A stretch of DNA of 64,000 nucleotides from Lutimaribacter_A marinistellae (GCF_042648365.1 NZ_JBHRXI010000017.1:124001-188000), one strand, 5' to 3'; counted from the first letter of the stretch, positions 50,635 through 60,112 are shown. The notes: generated by a model not told the origin, from the sequence alone. A program made the numbers and translations.

Positions 50635-51537
50635 TCAGCCACCCATCTCAACTATCACCGCGCCCGCCGCGATCAAGGCCATCAGGGCGATCCGGCGCGG
50701 CCCGACCGTCTCTTTCAACACCAGCCATCCGATCAGCGCGGCAAAAACGGTCGAGGTCTCGCGCAATACCGCCGCTTCGCCCACCTTGTCCAGCCGGGTG
50801 GCCAGCATGACCGATCCGAAGGAGAAGAAGGCCACCAGCCCGCCTGCGAAGCCCCTTATCAGAAGCGGGCCGGGGGCAGGGCGATCGGCCATTCTGCGCC
50901 ATCGCCGCAGGGCGACCAGCGGCAGCACTGCGCCGTCGATCATGAAAAACCAGGCAAGGAAGGTGAACGGATCTGCCGTGGCCCGGATGCCGTAGGCGTC
51001 ATAGGTCGTATAGAGCGCGACGAAGAGCCCGGTGGCAACAGCAAGGACGAGCGCCGGCACCAGTGTCTCGCGCGCGGTTTCGAGATGCACGAGGTTGTAG
51101 ACGGCAAGCCCGAAGATGCCCAGCAGCAGGACGCCGACCCCGGCCCATTGCGTGGCGGTGAAGACCTCTCCGAAGAGCAGGTATGCCCCGATCACGGTAA
51201 AGAGTGGTCCGGTGCCGCGGACAACCGGATAGACCACGGTGTAGGCCCCGCGCATGTAGGCCATCGCCTGCAGGACCTTGTAGATGATGTGGATAACCCA
51301 GACGATTGCGAAAATCGCCCACATGTGCGGCTCGGGCCAGGGCACGACAAAAAGCGCGAAGGGGGCGGCCATCAGGCAATAGGCGCCATCGATGGCCCCG
51401 CGCGAGAGCCAGGGGTCGTGGCGCCCTTTCTGCAGCGCTCCGAAGACAGCGTGCAAAAACGCGGCGGACAGCGCCAGCAGCAGGGCAAGCCTGTGGCCAG
51501 CCTCGGTGCCCTCGAGAGAGATGAGCCAGTCGCTTAT
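50635..51537 (-). CDS. EamA-family membrane protein, no canonical start codon visible
   Basis: A hydrophobic protein of about 300 aa with ten helices and two EamA repeats (RGAYTVVYPVVRGTGPLFTVIGA, seen at the end of the first repeat; FSFGSVMLATRLDKVGEAAVLRETS in the second). Translation of the conserved-looking N-terminus (SDWLISLEGTEAGHRLALLLALS) has no ATG, GTG or TTG just ahead. The first codon of that block is ATA at 51537, and the nearest in-frame ATG upstream lies at 51687, inside ftsY. An ATA start, or a start further inside, is needed. It ends 14 bases before yciB. Confidence 0.75.
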   Translation of the reverse strand: MSDWLISLEGTEAGHRLALLLALSAAFLHAVFGALQKGRHDPWLSRGAIDGAYCLMAAPFALFVVPWPEPHMWAIFAIVWVIHIIYKVLQAMAYMRGAYTVVYPVVRGTGPLFTVIGAYLLFGEVFTATQWAGVGVLLLGIFGLAVYNLVHLETARETLVPALVLAVATGLFVALYTTYDAYGIRATADPFTFLAWFFMIDGAVLPLVALRRWRRMADRPAPGPLLIRGFAGGLVAFFSFGSVMLATRLDKVGEAAVLRETSTVFAALIGWLVLKETVGPRRIALMALIAAGAVIVEMGG

Positions 51538-51547
51538 GGCTCTCGCC

Positions 51548-51599
51548 GGGGGGCTGTCTGCCCCCCGGACCCCCCGAGGATATTTTCTGCAAGAGGAAG
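51548..51599. repeat. Intergenic repeat (GGGGGGC hairpin plus GGATATTT..GCAAGAGGAAG), copy 2
   Basis: GGGGGGC and GCCCCCC form a 7-bp hairpin with a five-base loop, followed by CCCCCGAGGATATTTTCTGC and AAGAGGAAG. It matches the composite motif at 16484-16551 except for the inserted middle hairpin. It lies in the gap between ftsY and the EamA gene. Confidence 0.6.
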
Positions 51600-51628
51600 C
51601 ATGGGGGCGTTCCTGCGCCCGGTCGGCT

Positions 51629-52780
51629 TCATGCGGCGTCGAGCCCGGTAAGCGCGGCTGCGAATTCCTCGGGGTCGAAAGGGGCAAGGTCGTCGATCTG
51701 CTCGCCCACGCCGATCGCGTGAATGGGCAGGCCGAACTTGTCCGCCAGCGCGACGAGGACGCCGCCCTTGGCGGTGCCGTCGAGCTTGGTCATCACAAGC
51801 CCCGAGACATCCGCCAGCTTGCGGAAGGTTTCTACCTGCGAGAGCGCGTTCTGACCCGTTGTCGCGTCGAGAACGAGCAGTGTATTGTGGGGCGCGGTCT
51901 CGTCCTTCTTCCGGATCACCCGCACGATCTTGGCAAGTTCCTCCATCAGGTCGGCCCTGTTCTGTAGGCGTCCGGCAGTGTCGATCATCAGAAGATCGGC
52001 ACCGTCGGCCTGTGCGCGGGTCAGCGCGTCAAAGGCGAGGCTCGCCGGGTCGGAGCCTTCGGGCGCGGTCAGCACCGGCACGCCCGCACGGTCGCCCCAG
52101 ACCTGAAGCTGCTCGACGGCGGCGGCGCGAAAGGTATCGCCAGCGGCGATCACCACCTTCTTTCCGGCGGCGCGGAACTGGCTGGCGAGCTTGCCGATGG
52201 TTGTCGTCTTGCCAGAGCCGTTGACTCCGACGACCAGCACCACTTGCGGGCGCTTGGGGTAGAGCGGCATCGGGCGCGCCACCGGGTCCATGATCCGGGC
52301 AATCTCGGTCGCGAGCAACTCCTTGATCTCACGCGTGGAGACACGCCGGCCCATGCGGCCTTCGGCGAGGTTGGCGGTAACACGGAGCGCGGTATCGACG
52401 CCCATGTCGGACGCGATCAGCAACTCTTCGATCTGTTCGAGCATGTCGTCGTCGAGGGTGCGGCGGGGTTCGGCCTTGTCAGTGTCGCGGCGCAGAAGGC
52501 GCGACAGCAGCCCCTTGGGTTGCGGCTCCGCGGCGGCCTCCGTGGGAAGCGGGGCGGCATCGGCTTCGTGTGGCAGGGGGGCACGCGCAGGTGCGGGCGG
52601 TGCAGATGTGCCAATTGGCGTATCAGGCGCAGGGGGGGCTGGTTCCGGGTCCGGGGGTGGCGCCGGTGTTTCGACCTCCGGGGCCGGTTCGGAACCTTCT
52701 TCGACGATGGCGTCCAGGCCTTCCTCGAGTTTCGAGGAGGATTTGAACAGCCGGTCCTTGAGCTTGGAAAAAAACGCCAT
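51629..52780 (-). CDS. ftsY: Signal recognition particle receptor FtsY
   Basis: A 383-aa protein with an acidic, Pro/Ala-rich N-terminal A domain (about residues 20-95) and the NG GTPase domain: GVNGSGKTTTIGKLA, AAGDTFRAAAVEQL, DTAGRLQN and TKLDGTAKGG. It receives SRP-bound ribosomes at the inner membrane. The ATG at 52780 (MAFFSKLKDRL) gives the amphipathic membrane-targeting start. Confidence 0.95.
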   Translation of the reverse strand: MAFFSKLKDRLFKSSSKLEEGLDAIVEEGSEPAPEVETPAPPPDPEPAPPAPDTPIGTSAPPAPARAPLPHEADAAPLPTEAAAEPQPKGLLSRLLRRDTDKAEPRRTLDDDMLEQIEELLIASDMGVDTALRVTANLAEGRMGRRVSTREIKELLATEIARIMDPVARPMPLYPKRPQVVLVVGVNGSGKTTTIGKLASQFRAAGKKVVIAAGDTFRAAAVEQLQVWGDRAGVPVLTAPEGSDPASLAFDALTRAQADGADLLMIDTAGRLQNRADLMEELAKIVRVIRKKDETAPHNTLLVLDATTGQNALSQVETFRKLADVSGLVMTKLDGTAKGGVLVALADKFGLPIHAIGVGEQIDDLAPFDPEEFAAALTGLDAA

Positions 52781-52838
52781 GTCGGTCTCCAGGGTGGTTC
52801 CGTTTCACCTAATGCGGTTTGGGTCGGGTTGCAAAGGG

Positions 52839-53462
52839 TCACGCAAAGGCCAGAACGAAGCCGGCCTGTGCGCCCCAGTAGAGCGGCCAGACAAGCCAGG
52901 GTGTGACGCGTCTTGCCGGATGGTCATCTGGCAGCAGGAATTTCTCGGACGCGAGGACGGTGTCGGAGGCGACGAAGGCAAGGGCCGCGAGCTGGGCGGT
53001 GGCATTGGGCAGGGACAGCACCGCTACGCCCATCGCGAGGATGACCGGGATGTAGGCCAGAACCGGCCCCCGCAGCGCGCCTGCACGCGGCGCAAGGCTG
53101 ACTGCCATCACCAGCCCGAGCGCGGCGAGCGCGGCCAGCGCAAGCGGAGATTGCAGGATCTGCGCGGTGTCGGAGTTGGGGTGGCCCAGAAAAAGCGCGA
53201 CATAGGCGAGGTGCCCCGCGGCGAAAGCACCGACACCCGCCATGAAGCTCTGTTCGTTGTCCTGCGCAAGAAGCGCGTCGCCGATCGCACAGAGTGCAAG
53301 TGCCAGCGTCAACAGCCACGGCAGCCCGGCGAGCGCGGATCCGCAGGCAAGCAGGGCCACGGACGTGGTCTTGAACGCGGTGCGTGGCACGCTTGCAGGC
53401 CGCGATGCCAGCGGCAGGTAAATCAGGGCGCATGCGGCCGCCAGTCCGAGGATAAGTGCCAT
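52839..53462 (-). CDS. Lysoplasmalogenase (YhhN/TMEM86 family)
   Basis: A 207-aa protein with seven to eight hydrophobic helices and conserved residues of the YhhN family (SALAGLPWLLTLALALCAIGDALLA, F.AGVGAF..HLAY). The family hydrolyses the vinyl ether of lysoplasmenyl lipids. The bacterial substrate is inferred only. ATG at 53462. It is divergent from the AlkB-like hydroxylase. Confidence 0.8.
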   Translation of the reverse strand: MALILGLAAACALIYLPLASRPASVPRTAFKTTSVALLACGSALAGLPWLLTLALALCAIGDALLAQDNEQSFMAGVGAFAAGHLAYVALFLGHPNSDTAQILQSPLALAALAALGLVMAVSLAPRAGALRGPVLAYIPVILAMGVAVLSLPNATAQLAALAFVASDTVLASEKFLLPDDHPARRVTPWLVWPLYWGAQAGFVLAFA

Positions 53463-53580
53463 TTTGTTCTTTCGCCTTTGACAGTGGTCGGCGCGCGACA
53501 GGAGCGCCGGAAAACGGCCGCCATTCAAGGGCGGAGTTTGACAGCGGCGGCAAGGGGGCGCGACAGTGGCGTAAACGCAC

Positions 53581-54711
53581 GTGTCGACGCCGATGATCCC
53601 GATTGCCTCTCATGCCATTGCCAGCCTCGTTCCGGCCGGGCTGATCCTTGCCGGTGCAACGGTCGGGGGTGCTTGGGGATGGGCGATCCTTGGATACATG
53701 ACGGTCTATGTCTGGGTCCTGGACCGGATGAATGTCACACTGAAGCCGAGGGAGGACCTCGAAAGGGTCGCGCGGGTCTATTCGGTTCTGCTGGCGTTGG
53801 TGCATTTCGCGGTGATGCCTGCCGCCGTCTGGGCCCTGGCCGCGGGCGCGTTCAACTGGCCGCAGGCACTGGCCTTCTGGGCGGGGACGGGGCTGTTTTT
53901 GGGGCAGGTGTCCAATTCCAACGCGCATGAGTTGATCCACCGCCCCGGTCGTGCAGAGCGCGGGTTGGGCGTGCTGGTCTATGTCACGTTGCTCTATGCG
54001 CAGCACGTACCCGCGCATCTGTTGGTGCACCATGTCCATGTTGCCACGGACCGTGACCCGAACTCTGCCGCGCTGGGCCATGGGTTCTGGTCTTTTGCGC
54101 TGCGCGCATGGCTGGGTGAGTTACGGGCCGGTTATCTGGCCGAGGCCCGGCGCCGGCCCGGTCTGCGGCATCCCTACCTGCGCTATACGCTCGGAGAGGT
54201 TGGCGTTGTGATGATGGCTGCGGCGCTGGCCGGATGGGCCGGTGTCGCGGCACTACTGGCGCTTGCGGGCTATGCGCAGATACAGTTGCTGCTGGCGGAT
54301 TACATTCAGCATTACGGGTTGCGCCGCAAGGCACGCGCGGACGGCCGGACAGAACCAACCGGCCCTGCGCATTCTTGGAATGCGCCGCATTGGTACAGCG
54401 CGGCGATGATGCTCAACGCCCCGCGTCATTCCGATCACCACACGAATCCCGGCCGCATCTATTCAGCGCTGCGGCTGGAGGCGGATATGCCGCGATGGCC
54501 TTACTCGATGCCGGTGATGGCGACGATCGCCTTGATCCCGCCACTTTGGCGCCGGGTGATGGATCGGCGTGTGCGGCGCGTGATGGAAGGGCTTGGCGGC
54601 GGGCGTCCCGATCTGTCACACTCATCCCATGCTGAGCCGCGCCACGATTCTGTTGCTGCTGTCGGGCCTGCCGGGGTGGGCGGGCGAGCCGATGTCGGCG
54701 GAAGCCTTTGA
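53581..54711 (+). CDS. AlkB-like alkane/fatty acid hydroxylase (integral membrane diiron)
   Basis: A 376-aa membrane protein with the histidine boxes of AlkB-type hydroxylases: HELIH (residues 116-120), HLLVHHVH (146-153) and RHSDHH (282-287), plus the HYG motif in DYIQHYGL (241-248). It uses an electron carrier such as rubredoxin, which is not encoded next to it. The GTG at 53581 is taken; an ATG at 53593 is possible. The low-complexity C-terminus overlaps the next gene by 83 bases. Confidence 0.85.
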   Translation: MSTPMIPIASHAIASLVPAGLILAGATVGGAWGWAILGYMTVYVWVLDRMNVTLKPREDLERVARVYSVLLALVHFAVMPAAVWALAAGAFNWPQALAFWAGTGLFLGQVSNSNAHELIHRPGRAERGLGVLVYVTLLYAQHVPAHLLVHHVHVATDRDPNSAALGHGFWSFALRAWLGELRAGYLAEARRRPGLRHPYLRYTLGEVGVVMMAAALAGWAGVAALLALAGYAQIQLLLADYIQHYGLRRKARADGRTEPTGPAHSWNAPHWYSAAMMLNAPRHSDHHTNPGRIYSALRLEADMPRWPYSMPVMATIALIPPLWRRVMDRRVRRVMEGLGGGRPDLSHSSHAEPRHDSVAAVGPAGVGGRADVGGSL

Positions 54712-55024
54712 TACCTACACCAAGGGCAAGACGCTGTTTTATGGGTTCGACGGCGTGGCCTATGGGGTCGAGCGTTATCTCGATGGTCGGCGGGTGATCT
54801 GGTCGTTTCTGGACGGTGATTGCAAGGAAGGTGTTTGGTACCAGCAGGGAGAGCAGATCTGTTTCCTGTACGAGGATCGGCTGGATCCGCAATGCTGGGT
54901 CTTCACGCAGTCGCCTTCGGGTCTTGTCGCCCGGTTCGAGGGTGATCCCGAAGCGACCGAACTTTATGAGGCGGACGAGATCGGCGAGGAAATGATCTGC
55001 CACGGGCCGAAAGTCGGGGTTTGA
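54629..55024 (+). CDS. Small secreted protein of unknown function
   Basis: A 131-aa protein with a signal peptide (ILLLLSGLPGWAG) and a compact domain rich in Gly, Tyr and acidic residues (YTKGKTLFYGFDGVAYGVERYL, then GVWYQQGEQICFLYED), with Cys residues that could form disulfides. I do not recognise a named family. It overlaps the AlkB-like gene by 83 bases in another frame, so part of one reading may be wrong at its end; codon use and the signal peptide support both. Confidence 0.6.
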   Translation: MLSRATILLLLSGLPGWAGEPMSAEAFDTYTKGKTLFYGFDGVAYGVERYLDGRRVIWSFLDGDCKEGVWYQQGEQICFLYEDRLDPQCWVFTQSPSGLVARFEGDPEATELYEADEIGEEMICHGPKVGV

Positions 55025-55059
55025 GTCGTTCCACCTTGTTGCACGGGTCGGTCAGCAGC

Positions 55060-56235
55060 CTATCCGTGCAGGGCTTGAGCCGCAGCATGGCCAGAGGACC
55101 AGGCCCACTGGAAATTGTAGCCGCCAAGCCAGCCGGTAACGTCCACCGCCTCACCGATTGCAAAAAGGCCGGGCACGGATTTCGCCTCCATCGTGCGGGA
55201 GGAGAACGCGTCTGTATCGATACCGCCCAGCGTGACTTCGGCCGTGCGGTATCCTTCGGTGCCCGATGGCGTGAGGCGCCATTGTGAGAGTTGCTGGCAT
55301 AGCGCCTTGAGATGCGCGTCGGACTGATCCGCGAGATTGCCGGAGAGGCGAAGGTCGGGGGCCAGCGCGTCGACCAAGCGCGCCGGAAGGTGGCGCGCAA
55401 GCTCGGTCGTGACCGCCCGGCGGCCAGCCGCCTGCCTCTGCGCGCGCAACGTGTCGAAGAGCGCCGCGCCGTGGGTGAGATCGATCGAGATGGGTTCGCC
55501 CTCGCGCCAGTAACTTGAGATCTGCAGCATGGCCGGACCGGAGAGGCCGCGATGGGTGAACAGCATCGCCTCGTCGAAACTCGCGCCACCGGCTGTTGCG
55601 CGCACGCCGACGGACACTCCGGCCAGCGGTTTGAACCGACCATCGGTGAAGGTGAAAGGGACCAGCGCAGGGCGCGTTTCGGTCATCGCCAACCCGAATT
55701 GCTCCGCGATGTCATAGGCAAGCCCGGTAGCGCCCATCTTGGGGATCGATTTTCCGCCGGTGGCCAAGACAAGGTTGCGACAGGTCAGGTTGTGTCGGTT
55801 TCCTTCCTGATCCAGTGACAGGGCGAAGCCGCTTTCGGTCTTTTGCAGCTCGCGCAACTCGGTGCGCAGCCAGAGCTCGGCCCCGGCGCGGGTCATTTCC
55901 TCGACCAGCATCGCGATGATCTGCTTGGCGCTGTCGTCGCAAAAAAGCTGTCCCAGTGCCTTTTCGTGCCAGGCAATCCCGTGACGCGACACGAGGTCGA
56001 TGAAATCCCACTGGGTATAGCGGGCCAGTGCCGATTTGCAGAAATGCGGGTTGTTCGAGAGGAAGTTTTCCGGCGCGGCGTGAAGGTTGGTGAAATTGCA
56101 CCGGCCGCCGCCCGAGATGCGGATCTTTTCGCCGGGCGCGCGGGCGTGGTCGATGACCAGCACGCGGCCCCGCGCATGGGCGGCACACATCATGCCCGCT
56201 GCACCCGCGCCCAATATGATCGTGTCGAATTCCAT
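55060..56235 (-). CDS. FAD-dependent oxidoreductase (BaiN/HI0933 family)
   Basis: A 391-aa flavoprotein: N-terminal ILGAGAAGMMCA, GEKIRISGGGRCNFTN, NLVLATGGKS and the C-terminal GEAVDVTGWLGGYNFQWAWSSG. This is the HI0933/BaiN family; members have been linked to reductase roles but the physiological substrate is unclear. The ATG at 56235 (MEFDTI) is chosen. It is divergent from ftsW. Confidence 0.85.
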   Translation of the reverse strand: MEFDTIILGAGAAGMMCAAHARGRVLVIDHARAPGEKIRISGGGRCNFTNLHAAPENFLSNNPHFCKSALARYTQWDFIDLVSRHGIAWHEKALGQLFCDDSAKQIIAMLVEEMTRAGAELWLRTELRELQKTESGFALSLDQEGNRHNLTCRNLVLATGGKSIPKMGATGLAYDIAEQFGLAMTETRPALVPFTFTDGRFKPLAGVSVGVRATAGGASFDEAMLFTHRGLSGPAMLQISSYWREGEPISIDLTHGAALFDTLRAQRQAAGRRAVTTELARHLPARLVDALAPDLRLSGNLADQSDAHLKALCQQLSQWRLTPSGTEGYRTAEVTLGGIDTDAFSSRTMEAKSVPGLFAIGEAVDVTGWLGGYNFQWAWSSGHAAAQALHG

Positions 56236-56374
56236 GATGTCCCGCGATGGCGCGGATCGGTCCGGATGGCAAGAGGAAGAGGCTGGTGCGACCGGCAATT
56301 TCGCTGTAGAGTTCCGCTCAGATCCCGAAAAAAACGGGACGCGTACGAGGCAGAACAGCGAAAGAGCAGGTCCC

Positions 56375-57538
56375 ATGACTGAGATGGTCTATGGCGCTGT
56401 CCCCGAGCGGGGTGGCGAACCGATTCTACCCAAATGGTGGAGAACGCTCGACAAATGGACGATGAGCTGCGTGCTCATTCTGTTCGTCATAGGGTTGCTC
56501 CTGGGCTTGGCGGCGTCGGTACCGCTAGCGCAACGCAACGGGTTCGATCCATTCCACTACGTTCAGCGACAGGGCTTTTTCGGGGGAGTGGCTCTTGTGG
56601 CGATGCTGCTGACCTCGATGATGTCGCCCACATTGGTGCGGCGGCTGGCGGTTTTGGGATTCATCCTGTCCTTCGTGGCGTTGGCCCTGCTGCCGATCTT
56701 CGGAACTGATTTTGGTAAGGGCGCGGTGCGCTGGTACTCGCTGGGCTTCGCCTCTTTGCAGCCCTCGGAGTTCCTGAAACCGGGGTTCATCGTGGTTGCG
56801 GCATGGATGTTCGCGGCCAGCCAAGAGATCAATGGCCCGCCAGGGCGGTTGTGGTCATTCGCGCTGTGTATCTCGATCGTGCTGATGCTGGTGATGCAAC
56901 CTGATTTCGGCCAGGCCTGCCTTGTGCTGTTTGGCTGGGGCGTCATGTATTTCGTCGCGGGCGCGCCGATGGTTTTGCTGGTGGCGATGGCCGGTGTCGT
57001 GGTTCTGGGCGGCATGGTCGCCTATTCCAGTTCCGAGCATTTCGCGCGCCGGATCGACGGGTTCCTGAACCCGGATATCGATCCGACCACGCAGCTGGGA
57101 TATGCTACCAACGCGATCCAGGAGGGAGGCCTGTTCGGCGTGGGCGTTGGCGAAGGGCAGGTGAAATGGTCGCTGCCCGATGCGCATACCGATTTCATCA
57201 TCGCCGTCGCGGCAGAGGAGTACGGGCTGATCCTGGTGCTGGTCATCATCGCGCTCTACGCCTCTATCGTCGTGCGCTCGCTTCTCCGCCTGATGCGCGA
57301 GCGTGACATGTTCATCCGGCTGGCGGGGACGGGTCTGGCCTGCATCTTCGGCGTGCAGGCGATGATCAATATGGGCGTGGCGGTGCGGTTGCTGCCCGCC
57401 AAGGGCATGACGTTGCCCTTTGTCTCTTACGGCGGGTCTTCGCTGATCGCGGGAGGTATCGCGGTCGGCATGCTTCTGGCCTTCACGCGCACCCGTCCTC
57501 AGGGCGAGTTGGGCGATATCCTGCGCGGACGAGGGTGA
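56375..57538 (+). CDS. ftsW: Peptidoglycan glycosyltransferase / lipid II flippase-type protein FtsW
   Basis: A 387-aa SEDS protein with about ten membrane helices and the family signatures KGAVRWYSLGFASLQPSEFLKP, TDFIIAVAAEEYG, KGMTLPFVSYGGSSL. It polymerises septal peptidoglycan with a class b PBP. It is the first gene of the forward cell-wall cluster ending in ddl. Confidence 0.94.
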   Translation: MTEMVYGAVPERGGEPILPKWWRTLDKWTMSCVLILFVIGLLLGLAASVPLAQRNGFDPFHYVQRQGFFGGVALVAMLLTSMMSPTLVRRLAVLGFILSFVALALLPIFGTDFGKGAVRWYSLGFASLQPSEFLKPGFIVVAAWMFAASQEINGPPGRLWSFALCISIVLMLVMQPDFGQACLVLFGWGVMYFVAGAPMVLLVAMAGVVVLGGMVAYSSSEHFARRIDGFLNPDIDPTTQLGYATNAIQEGGLFGVGVGEGQVKWSLPDAHTDFIIAVAAEEYGLILVLVIIALYASIVVRSLLRLMRERDMFIRLAGTGLACIFGVQAMINMGVAVRLLPAKGMTLPFVSYGGSSLIAGGIAVGMLLAFTRTRPQGELGDILRGRG

Positions 57539-57617
57539 ACATGGGCGATCTGCTCGCGTCCCCCTGCGTCTGCCGTCAGGGTGGCGCGCGATCAAGACCC
57601 GGATTCGGAGAGACCCC

Positions 57618-58715
57618 ATGACGCAACCGCTCCTCCTGATGGCCGCTGGCGGCACTGGCGGACATATGTTCCCGGCCCAGGCACTGGCCGAGGCGATGCT
57701 GCGCAGGGGGTGGCGCGTGCGCCTGTCGACCGACGCACGCGGTGCCCGCTACACCGGGGGGTTTCCGCACACGACCGAGATCGTCGAGGTCCCCAGCGCG
57801 ACCTTCTCGCGCGGCGGGGCGCTGGCCAAGATCGCGGCCGGGCCTCGCATCATGGCAGGCGTTGCGCGGATGGCGATGCAGATGCGGCGCGATCCTCCGG
57901 CCGCGGTGGTGGGTTTTGGCGGCTATCCGTCGATCCCGGCGCTGGGCGCCGCGACACTGCTCAAGCTGCCGCGCATGATCCATGAACAGAACGGCATTCT
58001 CGGGCGGGTCAACACGCTGTTCGCGCCGCGCGTCGATTGCGTGGCCTGCGGGACGTGGCCGACCGAGTTGCCCGAGGGCGTTGAGGGGATCCATACCGGC
58101 AATCCCGTCAGGGGCGCGGTGCTGGAGCGTGCTGGCGCAGGCTATATCACGCCGGGCGATTACCCGATGTCGATCCTTGTGATCGGCGGCAGCCAGGGTG
58201 CGCGCATCTTGTCCGACATTGTACCTTCCGCCATCGCGGCACAGCCGGTCGAGGTGCTGCGCCATCTCCGCGTCAGCCACCAGGCGCGCGAAGAGGACCT
58301 CGACCGCGTCGCCGGATTCTATGCCCAGCACGGGATCGATGCCGACGTGCAGCCCTTTTTCAAGGATGTGCCGCGCCGCATGTCCGAGGCGCAACTGGTG
58401 ATCAGCAGGGCAGGCGCCTCCAGTGTGGCCGATATCTCGGTGATCGGGCGGCCCTCGATCCTGATACCCTATGCCGCGGCGACGGGCGATCACCAGACGG
58501 CAAACGCGCGGGGGCTCGTCGAGGCCGGGGCCGCGATCCGTGTTCCCGAAAGCCGGCTTGACGCCGACGCGCTTGCAGAGCAGATCTCCGCCGTCATGAC
58601 CAATCCCGACGGTGCAGCGCAGATGGCGCGCGCCGCCCTTTCGGTCGGTGCACCGGACGCGACAGAGCGTCTGGCGGCGCTGGTCGAGGACCTAGCCACG
58701 AAGGAGAACCGATGA
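57618..58715 (+). CDS. murG: UDP-GlcNAc-undecaprenyl pyrophosphoryl-MurNAc-pentapeptide transferase
   Basis: A 365-aa protein with MAAGGTGGHMFPAQALA at the N-terminus, VGFGGYPSIPAL, HEQNGILGRVN, GGSQGAR and ISRAGASSVAD, all MurG hallmarks. It adds GlcNAc to lipid I to make lipid II at the inner membrane. Its stop overlaps murC by four bases. Confidence 0.96.
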   Translation: MTQPLLLMAAGGTGGHMFPAQALAEAMLRRGWRVRLSTDARGARYTGGFPHTTEIVEVPSATFSRGGALAKIAAGPRIMAGVARMAMQMRRDPPAAVVGFGGYPSIPALGAATLLKLPRMIHEQNGILGRVNTLFAPRVDCVACGTWPTELPEGVEGIHTGNPVRGAVLERAGAGYITPGDYPMSILVIGGSQGARILSDIVPSAIAAQPVEVLRHLRVSHQAREEDLDRVAGFYAQHGIDADVQPFFKDVPRRMSEAQLVISRAGASSVADISVIGRPSILIPYAAATGDHQTANARGLVEAGAAIRVPESRLDADALAEQISAVMTNPDGAAQMARAALSVGAPDATERLAALVEDLATKENR

Positions 58716-60112
58716 TCGCCGCAACCAAACTGCCGCAGGACGTGGGGCCGATCCATTTCGTGGGGATCGGCGGCATCGGCATGTCGGGCATCGCCGAAGT
58801 GCTGTTGAATCTCGGCTACTCGGTGCAGGGATCCGACCTGAAGTCGACGCCGATCACCCAGCGCCTTGCCGAGCACGGCGCGCGCATCTTCGAAGGGCAG
58901 AGCGCGGAAAACTTGGAGGGTGCCGCAGTGGTCGTGGTCTCGACCGCCATCAAACCGGGCAATCCCGAGTTGGATGGGGCGCGTGCCCAAGGCTTGCCGG
59001 TGGTACGCCGGGCCGACATGCTGGCCGAGCTGATGCGGCTGAAGTCGAACATCGCGATTGGCGGAACGCATGGAAAGACCACCACCACCACGATGATGGC
59101 CGAGCTGATGGTCGCGGGCGGGTTCGACCCGACCGTCATCAATGGCGGCATCATCCACGCCTATGGCTCGAACGCCCGGATGGGGCAGGGTGAATGGATG
59201 GTGGTGGAGGCCGATGAAAGCGACGGGTCGTTCAACCGTCTGCCGGCAACCATTGCGATTGTCACGAATATCGACCCCGAGCATATGGAGCATTGGGGCG
59301 ATTTTGACCGCTTGCGGCAGGGCTTTTACGACTTCGTGTCGAACATCCCATTTTACGGGCTGGCCGTGTGCTGCACCGACCATGCCGAGGTGCAGGCACT
59401 GGTCGGCAAGGTGACCGACCGCCGGATCCGGACCTATGGTTTCAATGCGCAGGCCGATGTGCGCGCCGTGAACCTTACTTATGACAAGGGCGTGGCGCAT
59501 TTCGATATCCTGTTCCAGGACGAGGACATGACGGTCGAGGGCTGCACATTGCCCATGCCGGGCGATCACAACGTGTCGAACGCTCTCGCCGCGGCAACGG
59601 TGGCCCGGCATCTGGGCATGAAGGGGGCCGAGATCCGTGAGGCGCTTGCCGGGTTTGGTGGTGTCAATCGCCGCTTCACCAAGGTCGGCGAGGCGGGCGG
59701 CGTGACCGTGATCGACGATTACGGTCACCACCCGGTCGAGATCGCGGCCGTGCTCAAGGCCGCGCGGCAGGCCAGCGAAGGTCGTGTGATCGCGGTGCAC
59801 CAGCCGCATCGCTACAGCCGGTTGTCGCATTTGTTCGATGATTTCTGTACCTGCTTCAATGAGGCCGATGTCGTCGCAATTACCGAGGTCTATGCAGCCG
59901 GAGAAGACCCCATGCCGGGCGCATCGCGCGACGACCTGGTGGCCGGGCTGATCCGCCATGGCCATCGCCATGCGCGCGCGATACTCGACGAGGATGATCT
60001 GGTACGCTTGGTGCGGGAACAATCCGGTCCCGGCGACATGGTGGTCTGCCTTGGTGCGGGCACGATCAGCGCCTGGGCGAATGCCCTGCCGGAGCGATTG
60101 ACGAAGGAGTGA
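58712..60112 (+). CDS. murC: UDP-N-acetylmuramate--L-alanine ligase
   Basis: A 466-aa Mur ligase: N-terminal Rossmann motif HFVGIGGIGMSGIAEVL, ATP loop GGTHGKTTTTTM, EADESDGSF and the C-terminal DDYGHHPVEI. It adds L-Ala to UDP-MurNAc. Its ATG overlaps the murG stop. An APC permease gene follows instead of the usual murB in direct contact. Confidence 0.96.
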   Translation: MIAATKLPQDVGPIHFVGIGGIGMSGIAEVLLNLGYSVQGSDLKSTPITQRLAEHGARIFEGQSAENLEGAAVVVVSTAIKPGNPELDGARAQGLPVVRRADMLAELMRLKSNIAIGGTHGKTTTTTMMAELMVAGGFDPTVINGGIIHAYGSNARMGQGEWMVVEADESDGSFNRLPATIAIVTNIDPEHMEHWGDFDRLRQGFYDFVSNIPFYGLAVCCTDHAEVQALVGKVTDRRIRTYGFNAQADVRAVNLTYDKGVAHFDILFQDEDMTVEGCTLPMPGDHNVSNALAAATVARHLGMKGAEIREALAGFGGVNRRFTKVGEAGGVTVIDDYGHHPVEIAAVLKAARQASEGRVIAVHQPHRYSRLSHLFDDFCTCFNEADVVAITEVYAAGEDPMPGASRDDLVAGLIRHGHRHARAILDEDDLVRLVREQSGPGDMVVCLGAGTISAWANALPERLTKE

